From the NCBI GenBank assembly GCA_965242975.1, contig CBDETS010000007.1, positions 6,014,001-6,078,000 on the forward strand: DNA of 64,000 nucleotides, in the 5' to 3' direction. The notes under the pieces were generated by a model. It worked only from the letters and a program-made list of their open reading frames with translations, ran no database searches and was not told where the DNA came from. Positions 43,374 to 51,744 of the stretch are shown piece by piece (position 1 is the stretch's first letter; the number at the start of each line of letters is the position of its first letter). The translations under genes were made by a program, and so were the position numbers. The DNA comes from JAPPHA01 sp965242975. Its GTDB lineage: Bacteria > Pseudomonadota > Alphaproteobacteria > Rhodobacterales > Rhodobacteraceae.

Positions 43374-44264
43374 CTACCGTGCGCACTCCTGGACTGCCCG
43401 GTCGGTGTTGACGATGTCGTTCCAGTCGGTGTTTTCGGGCGGGCGGTGTCTGTGGAAGGCGACGTGGGTCGGGAGGTGCACCTTTTCGCGCAGGGTCTCG
43501 GCCTGGCGTTCTCCGGCCTCGTCGTGATCCTGCGCCAGGATGACGGTCTTGAGGTTAGGGAGGCGATGTGCGGCGCGGGTGATCTGTCTGCACTGTCGTG
43601 ACGACGGCGCGCCGGCGGTGGAGAGGAAGGCCTGACGGGTCGGACACTGGTTGATCTGTGCGAGGCTGAGGGCGTTGACGGCGCCTTCGGTGATGACGAG
43701 GGCGTTGAGGTTTTCGGCGTCGGCGCAGAGGGCAAACAGGCTGCGCGTTCCGCCGGTTGCGAAGCGCCGCACCCCGTCCGGCGGGCCGATTTCGAAGCCG
43801 GTCAGCGTGCGGTGTTGATCGCGGTGGGCGAACAGGACCCGGCCCTTGCGGTCGCATCGGATCAGCGGGCGATAGGTGTCGAGTGTTTCCCGGGTGATCC
43901 CGCGTCCGATGAGCCATTTCGGTGCGGGGTGCGGCGTTGCCTGGTGCCAGAGGGCGCGGAAGTCGGTCGCGGCGTGTGCGGGACCTCCGAACCTGTCACG
44001 GATGTCGGCGAAGGAGAGGCCGCGCCGGAGCATGAAGTCGATTGCGGTTCCGTTGTCGTCGCTGTCGCGTGTGTTGAAGTAGACCCAGTGGCCATTGTCG
44101 CGGCGCCTGGTGACGAGCTTGGGCAGGCCGGGCGCGCGCAGCACGGGGTTTGCGCTGCTCGAGGCTTCGGGGTCGCGGACATATCCCCATGCTGCGGCGA
44201 TGGTCGCGAACGGCATGCGCTTGATGGCGTCGAAGTCGACGCGGTATGGCCTATTCCGTTTCAC
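43374..44264 (-). CDS. Toprim-domain (DNA primase-like) protein, IS21-like passenger
   Basis: 296 residues from GTG 44264, overlapping the istB stop by 14 bp. The N-terminal half (VDFDAIKRMPFATIAAAWGY, then DSDDNGTAIDFMLRRGLSF) resembles the DUF3991/CHC2-associated region of plasmid primases but without a complete zinc knuckle. The Toprim core follows: NALVITEGAVNALSLAQI with the catalytic Glu and TVILAQDHDEAGERQAE with the Asp-x-Asp pair. It may prime or process DNA during or after transposition, or assist replication of the element's host plasmid. The frame extends much further upstream through istB, but that part is a shadow. Confidence 0.85.
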   Translation of the reverse strand: MKRNRPYRVDFDAIKRMPFATIAAAWGYVRDPEASSSANPVLRAPGLPKLVTRRRDNGHWVYFNTRDSDDNGTAIDFMLRRGLSFADIRDRFGGPAHAATDFRALWHQATPHPAPKWLIGRGITRETLDTYRPLIRCDRKGRVLFAHRDQHRTLTGFEIGPPDGVRRFATGGTRSLFALCADAENLNALVITEGAVNALSLAQINQCPTRQAFLSTAGAPSSRQCRQITRAAHRLPNLKTVILAQDHDEAGERQAETLREKVHLPTHVAFHRHRPPENTDWNDIVNTDRAVQECAR

Positions 44265-44952
44265 GCCTGATGCGCCAGGAGTCGCTGTCGATGGTGATGA
44301 GTGTGGCGTTGTGGACCAGGCGGTCGACGGTTCCTGCGATACCCGACGCGCTCGGGAAGACGCGGTCCCACTGGGCGAAGCCGAGGGAGGTGGTGACCAG
44401 TGTCGAGCGGTGCCGGTAGCGCCGCGAGACGATGGCGTAGAGGATGTCGGCATGGCGGCTTTCGAGCGTGACGTATCCGATTTCATCGAGGACCAACAGG
44501 CGGGGCCGGGCGAGGATTCCCAGGCGGCGGCGCAGTTCGCTCCTCGAGGCGATCTCGGCGAGGGTTTCGAGCAACTCCGTCGCCTTCTCGAAGCGGACGG
44601 TATGGCCGTTGAGGAGGGCCTGGTGGGCGGCATTGGCGGCGATCATTGTCTTACCGGTGCCTTGTCCGCCAACGAGCACGGCGTTGTCTGCGTGTTCGAT
44701 GAAGGCGAGGCTCATCAGCGCCTCGACATTGGCGCGGCTGATCGCGCGCGGCCATGTCCAGTCGAAGTCCGCCAGCGGCTTGAAGGCCGGCAGCCGCGCC
44801 TCGGCACGGCGGCGTTCGTAGCTGCGGGTCCTGCGCACCTGTTCTTCGCTGACGATGAGCTCCTCGAGCCAGTCGGCATTGGCGACGTCGTCCCAGCGAT
44901 CGATCAGGCCATGGAGGCCGAGCGCCCGGGCACGGTCCCTGAGTCCGGTCAT
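44251..44952 (-). CDS. istB: IS21-family helper ATPase IstB
   Basis: 233 residues. DnaA/DnaC-like AAA+ ATPase that selects and bends target DNA for IstA. Walker A is VGGQGTGKTMIAANAAH, Walker B RLLVLDEIGYVTLESRH, and the sensor region STLVTTSLGFAQWDRVFPSA is typical. Its ATG overlaps the istA stop by four bases. The N-terminus (ARALGLHGLIDRWDDVA) matches the family. Intact. Confidence 0.95.
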   Translation of the reverse strand: MTGLRDRARALGLHGLIDRWDDVANADWLEELIVSEEQVRRTRSYERRRAEARLPAFKPLADFDWTWPRAISRANVEALMSLAFIEHADNAVLVGGQGTGKTMIAANAAHQALLNGHTVRFEKATELLETLAEIASRSELRRRLGILARPRLLVLDEIGYVTLESRHADILYAIVSRRYRHRSTLVTTSLGFAQWDRVFPSASGIAGTVDRLVHNATLITIDSDSWRIRRETE

Positions 44953-46439
44953 GTCGTGTCGTCCTCCTTTTTCGCGGCCGCGGCTCTGTCATAGGCGGCG
45001 GGATCGGTTCCCCGCGGGGTCGTGGTGCGGCTGCTGTCGGTGATGCTGACGTTCGGCAGGCCCCGGGCGCGGCGCCGCGTCTCGATGATGCTCCGCACCG
45101 TGTTCGGGTGGCACGAGCCCCGCTCCAGCGCGGCGGCAATGGCGCGGTCGAGTTCATCGGCGCCGTGGCTGTCGAGCAGGCGGTTCAGCGTCCGGGCGCA
45201 TGTGGCGACGTTCAGCTTCCGGCATCCGGCAAGCGTGAGCATCTCCTCTGCCCGCGGCACGGCGCGCAGCAGCATGTCGCGGACACTCATGGACCTGCCG
45301 TAGCGCTTGCGGGCGACGAGCGCCTTGACGTGCTCGGGATCGCTGATCTGCTGCTGCCTGCCATAGGCGCGGGCATGGGCCGCGACCTCGCGCACACTGT
45401 CGAGGATGCGGACCCCGTAACGGGAGGCGACGAGGGTCAGGCTTGCCGTGGCGTAATCGGGCGGAACGCTGTAATCGTTGGTGTCGAAGCGGGCGTAACA
45501 GGTCTTGTCGATCTGCACCGCGCGGACCTCGTCGGTCGGGAATGGCGCGTCCGGCAAGGGGATCAGTTTCTCCCTTTCGCGGGCAAAGGCATCCCGGACC
45601 AGCAGGCTGTCGTCGTCCGGCCAGGGACGCCGGGCGGCCCGGCCGAAGCACCACTCCCGGGCCGCGGCGTTGAGTTCGTCGAGCGGGACGGAGATGTCGC
45701 GCCCGGCGAAGAAGCTCGTGCGGGCAAAGGCGACCCGGCGTTCCACGCGTCCCTTTTCTTCCGGACTCCGGGGCCAGGCGGCGGTGGGCTTGAAGGCGTA
45801 ATGGCCCGCCAGGGCGAGCACTGTGGGATGGAAGGTGATGGCGTTGCCGCGCCGCGTGACCACGGCGCTTTTCAGATTGTCGTAGATGAGCCTGCGGGGG
45901 ACGCCGCCGAACGCTTCGAAGGCCTCGACATGGCCATGGAGGAAGCTGCTCATCCGCGCGTTGTAGAAGAGGCTCAGGAAAGTCTGGCGCGAGTAGCTCA
46001 GAGTGACGAGGAGCCCCATCAGCTTGCGCTCCGCCCGACCGATCCGGACACGCCCGAACTCGGCCCAGTCGACCTGGGCCTGCTCGGCGGCGAGGAAGCG
46101 GAGCCGCATCGACGGCTCGGGCCTCTTGACCGGCCTGAGACCGAGGGCGCGCAGGGTGTGGCGGAAATGGTCTTCCCCGCCGCGGTAGCCCCGTGCCTCG
46201 ACCTGCCCGTACAGCGTGCTGGCCGGCAGGTCCGGAGCTTCCTTGAGTTGCTCCTTGATGAACGGGATGAAGGGATCGATCAGTTTTGGCCGCGCCCGGC
46301 GCTCCTGTCCCTGCGCGCGCACGGCCCGTGTCACCGTGCTGTGATGGATGCCGAGATGCCTGGCTATGGTTCCGACCGGCCAGCCCTCGGCCCGCGACAG
46401 CCGCACGATCGTGGCGCGCATGTCCTCGTCGATCGCCAT
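44949..46439 (-). CDS. istA: IS21-family transposase IstA
   Basis: 496 residues from ATG 46439, with an excellent ribosome site (GGAGGTGATC); the frame is open back to 46523 but that part is non-coding. An N-terminal helix-turn-helix (GTIARHLGIHHSTVTRAVRA) precedes the DDE domain: AQVDWAEFGRVRIG with the first Asp, RRLIYDNLKSAVVTRRG with the second, and SPEEKGRVERRVAFAR with the Glu. The C-terminal beta-barrel and helical part (FDTNDYSVPPDYA) is complete. It works with IstB for cut-and-paste transposition. Confidence 0.95.
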   Translation of the reverse strand: MAIDEDMRATIVRLSRAEGWPVGTIARHLGIHHSTVTRAVRAQGQERRARPKLIDPFIPFIKEQLKEAPDLPASTLYGQVEARGYRGGEDHFRHTLRALGLRPVKRPEPSMRLRFLAAEQAQVDWAEFGRVRIGRAERKLMGLLVTLSYSRQTFLSLFYNARMSSFLHGHVEAFEAFGGVPRRLIYDNLKSAVVTRRGNAITFHPTVLALAGHYAFKPTAAWPRSPEEKGRVERRVAFARTSFFAGRDISVPLDELNAAAREWCFGRAARRPWPDDDSLLVRDAFAREREKLIPLPDAPFPTDEVRAVQIDKTCYARFDTNDYSVPPDYATASLTLVASRYGVRILDSVREVAAHARAYGRQQQISDPEHVKALVARKRYGRSMSVRDMLLRAVPRAEEMLTLAGCRKLNVATCARTLNRLLDSHGADELDRAIAAALERGSCHPNTVRSIIETRRRARGLPNVSITDSSRTTTPRGTDPAAYDRAAAAKKEDDTT

Positions 46440-46473
46440 GAGATCACCTCCGTCATCACCCCGAACGCCGCGC

Positions 46474-46926
46474 TCAGGGGTCGTGCACCACCACATGGGT
46501 GCAGATCCGGCCGCATCCGACACAGCGCAGCGGCGATTCGCGCCGGAATTGCGCCGGAAACACCGCCCTTAGGCGGCGGAGGGGCAGCCCGGAAGTATGG
46601 TCCGTAACGGTTTTTTCATCATCGGTGCCGCGCGGCGCAGAAGACACGACAGCGACAGGGGCGATGCCGGCCGTCTCCGGCGCGGCCCGACCCGCAGCAC
46701 GCGCCCGGTCCGCCTGGCGTACCCGGTAGCGCCGCTGGCGGTCCCGGCCCGTCTCGCGCCCCCTCCCGGTACGCCTGTAACGCCGCCGCGCCTCGCGGCG
46801 GTTCTCGATGCGGGACTGTTCGCTGCAGGCCCGGGAACAGTACTGGTGCCCCCGGTCGCACGACGCGCAGATCACAACCTGTCGATGGCACCGGTTGCAG
46901 GTGAACAGGCGTCCCGTCTCACACAC
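46474..46926 (-). CDS. Zinc-ribbon protein, IS21-like passenger
   Basis: 150 residues from GTG 46926. The N-terminal cysteine pairs (LFTCNRCHRQVVICASCD, then YCSRAC) form a double zinc-ribbon-like module; the middle is very arginine-rich (RREARRRYRRTGRGRETG), and the C-terminus has a second cluster (LRCVGCGRICTHVVVHD). It probably binds DNA or RNA. It is the first gene of the element, 34 bp upstream of istA, so it is likely co-transcribed. Only its 5' third survives in the relic at 3552-3722. Role in transposition or its control is unproven. Confidence 0.8.
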   Translation of the reverse strand: MCETGRLFTCNRCHRQVVICASCDRGHQYCSRACSEQSRIENRREARRRYRRTGRGRETGRDRQRRYRVRQADRARAAGRAAPETAGIAPVAVVSSAPRGTDDEKTVTDHTSGLPLRRLRAVFPAQFRRESPLRCVGCGRICTHVVVHDP

Positions 46927-47386
46927 CCGCCGCTCTCAAGAGCGGGGTAGACCCGGACGGGAAATTGCCTGATAGTACACAGGAGTTCGGTCCCCGTGAC
47001 CAACTCGTCCAGGTGCGGTGCCGGGGCTCGTTCTGTCTTTGAGCCGGCACCGCGCCGCTCTGTCTTTCGACGCCGATCTAGCACCTGTTCCGGCCCCCGG
47101 CCACCGCGTGGCCGCCGCGGCGGTACCTCAGGCGTCAGATGCCGTGCTCAAGCCCACCGCAAGCTCCCGGGAACGCCGCATCCAGGACATCGCCTCCGAC
47201 CGGCGAAGCGCAAGGGAAACGTCACCCGGACACGGACAAAGGGATCTGCACGGGGCCGCGGCAACAGGACAGGTAATGCAAAGACCGATCAAAGCGGCAA
47301 TAGGATTCCGACAATAGGGAAAGAGTTCAATCCCGCCAAAGCGCGGCGAATCGCCAGAATTCCGCGCTTTTCCGTAGCCACCGACA
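46927..47386. other. Right non-coding end of the IS21-like element
   Basis: About 460 bp upstream of the zinc-ribbon gene, holding the element promoter and the terminal repeats. It aligns by eye with 3113-3551, including CTATCAGGCA and a GC-rich block with AGAACxxxxCCGGC. Short frames are shadows. Confidence 0.5.
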
Positions 47387-47968
47387 CCGGAGAAGCGCGG
47401 GGTTTCGACGAAGGTTTCCATCAGGACCGGGGAGATGTTGTACCGCCTTTGCCAGTCCTCGGGCAGTTGGCGGCGCACACTCGAGAGGATGTGGGAAGCC
47501 AGGTTCGGGATGTGAATCCATGGCATGATGAGATATCGGGAATTGTTGATCACGCGATACAGGTTTCGCTCCCGGACTTCCGCAGACCATCCGATGAAGG
47601 CATCGCGGGGTGCGGTCTTCCAGGCGGCGGCCGAGAAGCCGAGCATGGCCAGGGGCCGGCCTTCCCGGTCCTGGACTGCATAACGCATCTGTGCACCGAT
47701 CAGGGGCGTGTAGCCGAGGTAGTGCCAGCGGGCGATGAAGCCGTTCCAGGCGACGCTGGCCGCACGGTCTGCACCGGTGACCTTGACCAGGCGGATCGGG
47801 CGCACCGCGTCCAGCGTCTCCGGCATTGGCGTGGCCGGCGGGTCGGTCTCCGGGCCGAACTCCGGGACCCGCCGCGGCCGCAGTCCGTGCCGCGGCGGCG
47901 GCAGTGTGATGATCCCGTCCCGGTGCATCCTCAACATGGTGAGCCGGGCCATCATGTCCCTGAGCCCG

Positions 47969-49224
47969 CAGGGCAATCGCGTTTGAAAATATTTTCTCTT
48001 GGCTTCTGAGTGATTGCATGATTCCCTGTTGAAAAACAACAACCTGAGGCAGGGATGAGGCAGGACAATGCAGGACTTCGCACGAATATTCGACGGGGTG
48101 GAAGCCCCCCGGACCAGCAACGCGACCCGTCACGATCTCCATGAAATGCTGATGATCGCGCTTCTGTGCGTGATTTGCGGTGGCCAAACATGCACCGACA
48201 TGGAACTTTTCGGGCGCTCGAAAGAACAATTCCTGCGCCGCTTCATGACGCTCGAACACGGCATCCCGAGCCACGACGCCTTCTCGGCGCTGTTCAGGAT
48301 TCTCGACCCCGACTGCCTGGGCAGGGCGCTCCTGCGCCTTGCTGCGGACTGGGCCGAGCAACACGGTCCGGACGTGATCGCGATCGACGGCAAGACGCTG
48401 CGGCGCTCCTTCGAGGACGCAGCAAAGCGCACGCCGCTGCACGTGGTCAACGCCTTCGCCACCGGTGCGCGCCTGACGCTCGGACAGGTCAAGGTTGACG
48501 GCAAGTCCAACGAGATCACGGCGATGCCGGCGCTTCTGGAGCTTCTCGACATCGAAGGCAGCACGGTAACCGTCGACGCCATGCACACGCAGCGGGCGAC
48601 CGCGGAGACGATCACGGCCAAGGGCGGCGCCTACGTCCTGGCGCTCAAGGGCAACCAGGAGACGCTTCACGACGATGTCCGGCTCCACTTGGCGGACCCG
48701 GAGAACGCAGAAAAGATGATTCGTTTCAATGACGTGGACACGGGTCACGGGCGCATCGAGATCCGCGAGGCCACCGTCTGCCATGACGTCGACACGTTGG
48801 TGGACCTGCATCACTGGCCCGGCCTGCAGGCCGTCGGGAAGGTCACCTCCACACGGGAGATCAAGGGGGAACGGAGCACCGAGACCCGCTTCTTCCTTCT
48901 CAGCGAAAGGCTCGATCCGGAGCGGTTCCTCAAGACGGTGCGGGCGCATTGGGCCGTGGAAAACTCCCTCCACTGGGTCCTGGACGTGACCATGGGAGAG
49001 GACAGCCTGCGCAACCGGAAGGATAACGGTCCCGAGAACCTGGCGCTGATGCGGAAGCTGGCGCTGAACCTGGCGCGGATCACGCCAACAGCCAGAAAGC
49101 AATCGATGCGCGGCAAGCTGAAGAGGGCCGGCTGGGACAACGATTTCCTTCTGAAACTCGTCAGCTTCGCATCAAGCCTCGCAAAGGACGTCGAACCCGG
49201 ATAAATCCAAACGCGATAGCCCTG
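47969..49224. mobile_element. ISAs1-family insertion sequence
   Basis: 1,256 bp with inverted ends CAGGGCAATCGCGTTTGAA and CAGGGCTATCGCGTTTGGA, the ISAs1 signature. The 10-bp target duplication CCTGAGCCCG lies at 47959-47968 and 49225-49234. It contains one transposase gene and interrupts the DUF4338 gene between GGLR and DMMAR. Confidence 0.95.
48068..49204 (+). CDS. ISAs1-family transposase
   Basis: 378 residues, full length. The N-terminal DDE_Tnp_1-associated region (DLHEMLMIALLCVICGGQTC) precedes the catalytic domain: VIAIDGKTLRRSFEDA with the first Asp, STVTVDAMHTQRATAETI with the second, then YVLALKGNQETLHDDV and the Glu in HWAVENSLHWVLDVTMGEDS. The frame is undamaged and fills the element. 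It could still be active and could mobilise related copies. Confidence 0.95.
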   Translation: MQDFARIFDGVEAPRTSNATRHDLHEMLMIALLCVICGGQTCTDMELFGRSKEQFLRRFMTLEHGIPSHDAFSALFRILDPDCLGRALLRLAADWAEQHGPDVIAIDGKTLRRSFEDAAKRTPLHVVNAFATGARLTLGQVKVDGKSNEITAMPALLELLDIEGSTVTVDAMHTQRATAETITAKGGAYVLALKGNQETLHDDVRLHLADPENAEKMIRFNDVDTGHGRIEIREATVCHDVDTLVDLHHWPGLQAVGKVTSTREIKGERSTETRFFLLSERLDPERFLKTVRAHWAVENSLHWVLDVTMGEDSLRNRKDNGPENLALMRKLALNLARITPTARKQSMRGKLKRAGWDNDFLLKLVSFASSLAKDVEPG

Positions 49225-49394
49225 CCTGAGCCCGCCGTCGGGCTTGACCCAGCCGATGGCGCGGCAGAACGCACGCGCCAGCCCGGCACGGGTCTGCTGC
49301 GGGGAGGACGCGATCAGTTCCCGCATCAGCGCCATCTCGTCGGTGGTGAAGTCACGCCCGTGATAACGGCACTCGATCGCGGTGTCATCCGTCG

Positions 49395-51293
49395 TCATCG
49401 TGCGGCCTTGAGCTGTCGGCGCCTGTCTTCGTCCATCGACCAGGGCAGCCAGGGTGAGAGATCCTCAGGCGGCTGGCCGCCGTTTCCCGCGCAGGCCGAA
49501 AGCCAGTCGTCGAGCCACGTGCGGACATCGATCCCGTTCATCCGCAGGGTCTCGATGATCCCGTACATCGTGGCGGAGAACAGGGCGCCGTCCAGGCTGT
49601 CGGAGCCGAACGACAGCTTCCGCCCGATCACCGGACCCCGATGCATCCGCTCCGACAGGTTGTTGTCCATGGGTACGTCCGGCCTGTCGACGAACACGCA
49701 GAGCCCGTCGCGATGCCTCAGCAGCGAGTTGAGCGCCTTCGCACGCCGGTCCGAACCGGCCGGCCCCGCACGTTCCGTCTCCGCGAGGGCGAACAGCCGG
49801 TCGACGGCACGCTTCAGCCGACGATGTGCACTCCCGAACTTTCGCGACTGCTGCTCCATCCCCACGTCCGGGTCGTAGTGCTTCAGCCGGACCCTGTTCA
49901 GGTGGAATAGCTGCCCGAACCGGTCCAGCCACCGGCCCTCCCATCTCTCCAGGGCGTCATTGCCGGCGGCGGCCTCGATGAATTTGCGGCGAACATGCGA
50001 CCAGCACCAGGCCAGGATCAGGATGCCGCCAAGAACACGCGCGAGCTTCTTGTAGGCCGAGAAGGCGTCACACACCAGGACCGTGCCGGCACCGACGCCG
50101 GCGAACAGCTTGCCGGCAGCCTCGGCATTGCGCCGCGCGTCCACGTGGAACCAGACCGCATCCCGGCAGACCGCACACCACAGCCAGGCCTTGCCGGTGC
50201 CACGGATGGCCTTGAGGGACTGAACCCGCCAACTTGTCTCGTCGCCGTGAAGCACCGCGGCCGCTTTCAGGTGGGCGAGGATCGCCTGCGACAGCGGCGC
50301 GAACAACGGCATCAGCCTGTGGATGCTGGAGGCCAGGGTCCCGGGCGAGACCGGCAGCCCCTGGTCGCGCATCCATGCCGCGACCCGGTTCAGCGGCCGG
50401 TGGCAGGCGTAGCATTCGAACAGGAAACAGACCCAGAAGCTGATCCCGTAGGGCGTGTGGGGGAACAGCCGGGGAACCGGGGGCACCGAGACCTCCTTCG
50501 GCGCCGACGCACAGGTGCAGCTCTGCCGCCAGCGGTTGCGTTGGATGATCCGGACATGCACCCTGACCTCGATCTCGATGGCCTCGGAATCATGGCTGCC
50601 GTTCTTCACATAGGGAAGGCCGCAGCAGGGACAGACACGCTCCTCTTCCGGCGGGTCGTGAGCCTCGGGTTTGCGCTCCATGTCCGGACGCGGCGTCCGG
50701 CCATGCCCGGGCTTGTCCGCCTGTTGACCACGGTTGCGGCCGCTGGCGGACCCGGACTTTTCCTTCTTCTCGCTTTTTTGGCCGAACCGAGCCTTCGCAT
50801 GGGTCTCACGCGCCGAGCGGAGCCTCTCGTTCTCGGCCTTGAGTTCCTCCAGTTCCTCCGCCTGCTTCGCAGTCAACTCCTTCAGCCGGGAAATCTCCTT
50901 GCGCAAACCCGTGATCGAGCGGCGGCCACTGTCGATGTCGGCGGCGTTCAGAAGCCCCTGCAACCGCGCCACCTCCTTCTCCAGCCTGAGCACGTTCTTC
51001 GTACTCCGCCTCCGGTGCAGGTCCTTCAGGTCCGCACGCGCCGCGGCAAGCTTCTCGCGGTTGCTCTCGAAGACCCTGCGCAATCCGTTGAGTTCGCTAC
51101 GGGCCCGGACCGACTCCCGCCTCCAGTCCTCGGCACGGGCTTCCGATTCCCCGAGTTCGCCCTCCAGTTCCGTGACCCTCGCCTCGGCCGCCTCCGCACG
51201 TGCACGCTCCTGCACGTACAGGCGTTCCCAGTCCTCCGCAGACAGAACCGGCGGAGTGGCGGGACCCGAAACAGAAACTCCGGAATTCAACAT
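49395..51293 (-). CDS. IS66-type transposase of the DUF4338 transposon
   Basis: 632 residues, longer than the TnpC at 17053 because of a 190-residue coiled-coil N-terminus (ERARAEAAEARVTELEGELG onward). Then come the conserved ARFGQKSEKKEKSGSA leader, a zinc-binding module (ERVCPCCGLPYVKNGS with a later CTC), and the DDE domain: AAVLHGDETSWRVQSL, TVLVCDAFSAYKKLARV, AWCWSHVRRKFIEAA, and VPMDNNLSERMHRGPVIGRK with the Glu. Its stop overlaps the DUF4338 start as ATGA. No TnpA or TnpB is encoded nearby, so it may work with DUF4338 instead. Intact. Confidence 0.93.
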   Translation of the reverse strand: MLNSGVSVSGPATPPVLSAEDWERLYVQERARAEAAEARVTELEGELGESEARAEDWRRESVRARSELNGLRRVFESNREKLAAARADLKDLHRRRSTKNVLRLEKEVARLQGLLNAADIDSGRRSITGLRKEISRLKELTAKQAEELEELKAENERLRSARETHAKARFGQKSEKKEKSGSASGRNRGQQADKPGHGRTPRPDMERKPEAHDPPEEERVCPCCGLPYVKNGSHDSEAIEIEVRVHVRIIQRNRWRQSCTCASAPKEVSVPPVPRLFPHTPYGISFWVCFLFECYACHRPLNRVAAWMRDQGLPVSPGTLASSIHRLMPLFAPLSQAILAHLKAAAVLHGDETSWRVQSLKAIRGTGKAWLWCAVCRDAVWFHVDARRNAEAAGKLFAGVGAGTVLVCDAFSAYKKLARVLGGILILAWCWSHVRRKFIEAAAGNDALERWEGRWLDRFGQLFHLNRVRLKHYDPDVGMEQQSRKFGSAHRRLKRAVDRLFALAETERAGPAGSDRRAKALNSLLRHRDGLCVFVDRPDVPMDNNLSERMHRGPVIGRKLSFGSDSLDGALFSATMYGIIETLRMNGIDVRTWLDDWLSACAGNGGQPPEDLSPWLPWSMDEDRRRQLKAAR

Positions 51294-51379
51294 GCGACCG
51301 GATTAACAGATATCCGGAAGTGTAACCAGACAAAAAAACAGAACCCGAAAAACCAGTCCTCAAGCGACGGAAAAAGAGA

Positions 51380-51405
51380 CCATCACGCCCTTACCGAACG
51401 GTTAC
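51380..51405 (-). repeat. Right terminal inverted repeat of the IS66-like transposon
   Basis: Inverse of the left end with 22 of 26 matches, followed by the second GCCATTGT at 51406-51413. The transposase starts 86 bp inside. Confidence 0.9.
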
Positions 51406-51417
51406 GCCATTGTTTCG

Positions 51418-51744
51418 TCACGTGGATACGTCAGTAGTTACCAACACCTCATGATCGCGTTCGATTTCGTGGTGAAACCGCTCCGGAAGGCGCGCCCAGT
51501 CGCGGGCCTCGACGAGGAATGGGATCGTCGACTCCCGTACCGCGTCCTCGAAGCATTTGAGTCGACTGGCTGGAATCTCCGTGAGGCCAGGTCCGCGAAG
51601 TACCAGATCGAGGTCGCTTCCGTTGTGGCTCTTCCCACTCACGCGGCTTCCGTAGGCCCAGACTTCAATTTCGGGAAGGTGTTGCCTCAGCAGCGCACGC
51701 AAAACTTGACGGTGCCTCGGCTGCAGGTGCAGGCGGTCAGCCAT
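51418..51744 (-). CDS. MNT-type nucleotidyltransferase antitoxin
   Basis: 108 residues. It has the minimal nucleotidyltransferase signature: Gly32-Ser33 in EVWAYGSRVSGKSHNGSDLD with Ser43, Asp44 and Asp46. In HEPN-MNT modules such enzymes silence the HEPN ribonuclease toxin by adding nucleotides to it. It overlaps the HEPN gene by 8 bp. Its end lies just 4 bp from the transposon's target duplication, so the transposon landed immediately after this gene without breaking it. Confidence 0.9.
   Translation of the reverse strand: MADRLHLQPRHRQVLRALLRQHLPEIEVWAYGSRVSGKSHNGSDLDLVLRGPGLTEIPASRLKCFEDAVRESTIPFLVEARDWARLPERFHHEIERDHEVLVTTDVST

Larger units (their letters stand above)
42943..47386. mobile_element. 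IS21-like element with zinc-ribbon and Toprim passengers
   Basis: 4,444 bp. The ends are TGTCGGCGGTTTTTTCAAAG at 42943 and the inverse of TGTCGGTGGCTACGGAAAAG ending at 47386, each followed inside by a second GCGCG-containing repeat, as IS21 ends carry. The 5-bp target duplication CCGGA lies at 42938-42942 and 47387-47391. On the - strand it encodes a zinc-ribbon protein, IstA, IstB and a Toprim protein in one run of closely spaced or overlapping genes. It interrupts the DUF4338 gene. A decayed relative lies at 3113-3670, so this element type is established in the genome. Confidence 0.9.
42790..49398 (-). pseudogene. DUF4338 (DruA-like) gene broken by two insertions
   Basis: Three pieces: 49398-49235 (MTTDDTAIECRYHGRDF, AIGWVKPDGGL), 47968-47387 (DMMARLTMLRMHRDGII, WNGFIARWHYLGYTPLIGAQ, LGFSAAAWKTAPRDAFIGWS, VLMETFVETPRFSG) and 42937-42790 (ITYKASGWIHVGATQGRGRY, KAIWLCPLRKDWKRTL). 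Joined after removing one copy of each target duplication they give 894 bases, 297 codons, with no frame break at either junction. The order and motifs are those of DUF4338 proteins, the family that includes DruA of Druantia defence systems. The start ATG overlaps the transposase stop as ATGA. It cannot be functional in this copy. Confidence 0.88.
42752..51405. mobile_element. IS66-like transposon (transposase + DUF4338) with two nested insertions
   Basis: The ends are inverted repeats matching at 22 of 26 positions (GTAACCGTTCGG at 42752 and its inverse ending at 51405). The 8-bp target duplication GCCATTGT occurs at 42744-42751 and 51406-51413. After subtracting the IS21-like and ISAs1 insertions with their duplications, the original element is 2,939 bp and holds only two genes, an IS66-type transposase and a DUF4338 protein, in one ATGA-coupled operon. 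No tnpA or tnpB is present. This is a mobile unit clearly different from standard IS66 elements. Confidence 0.9.

Noticed and set aside
47327..49102. 591-codon minus-strand ORF across ISAs1 and the DUF4338 middle piece
   Set aside because: It runs antisense to the ISAs1 transposase and continues in the wrong frame into DUF4338.
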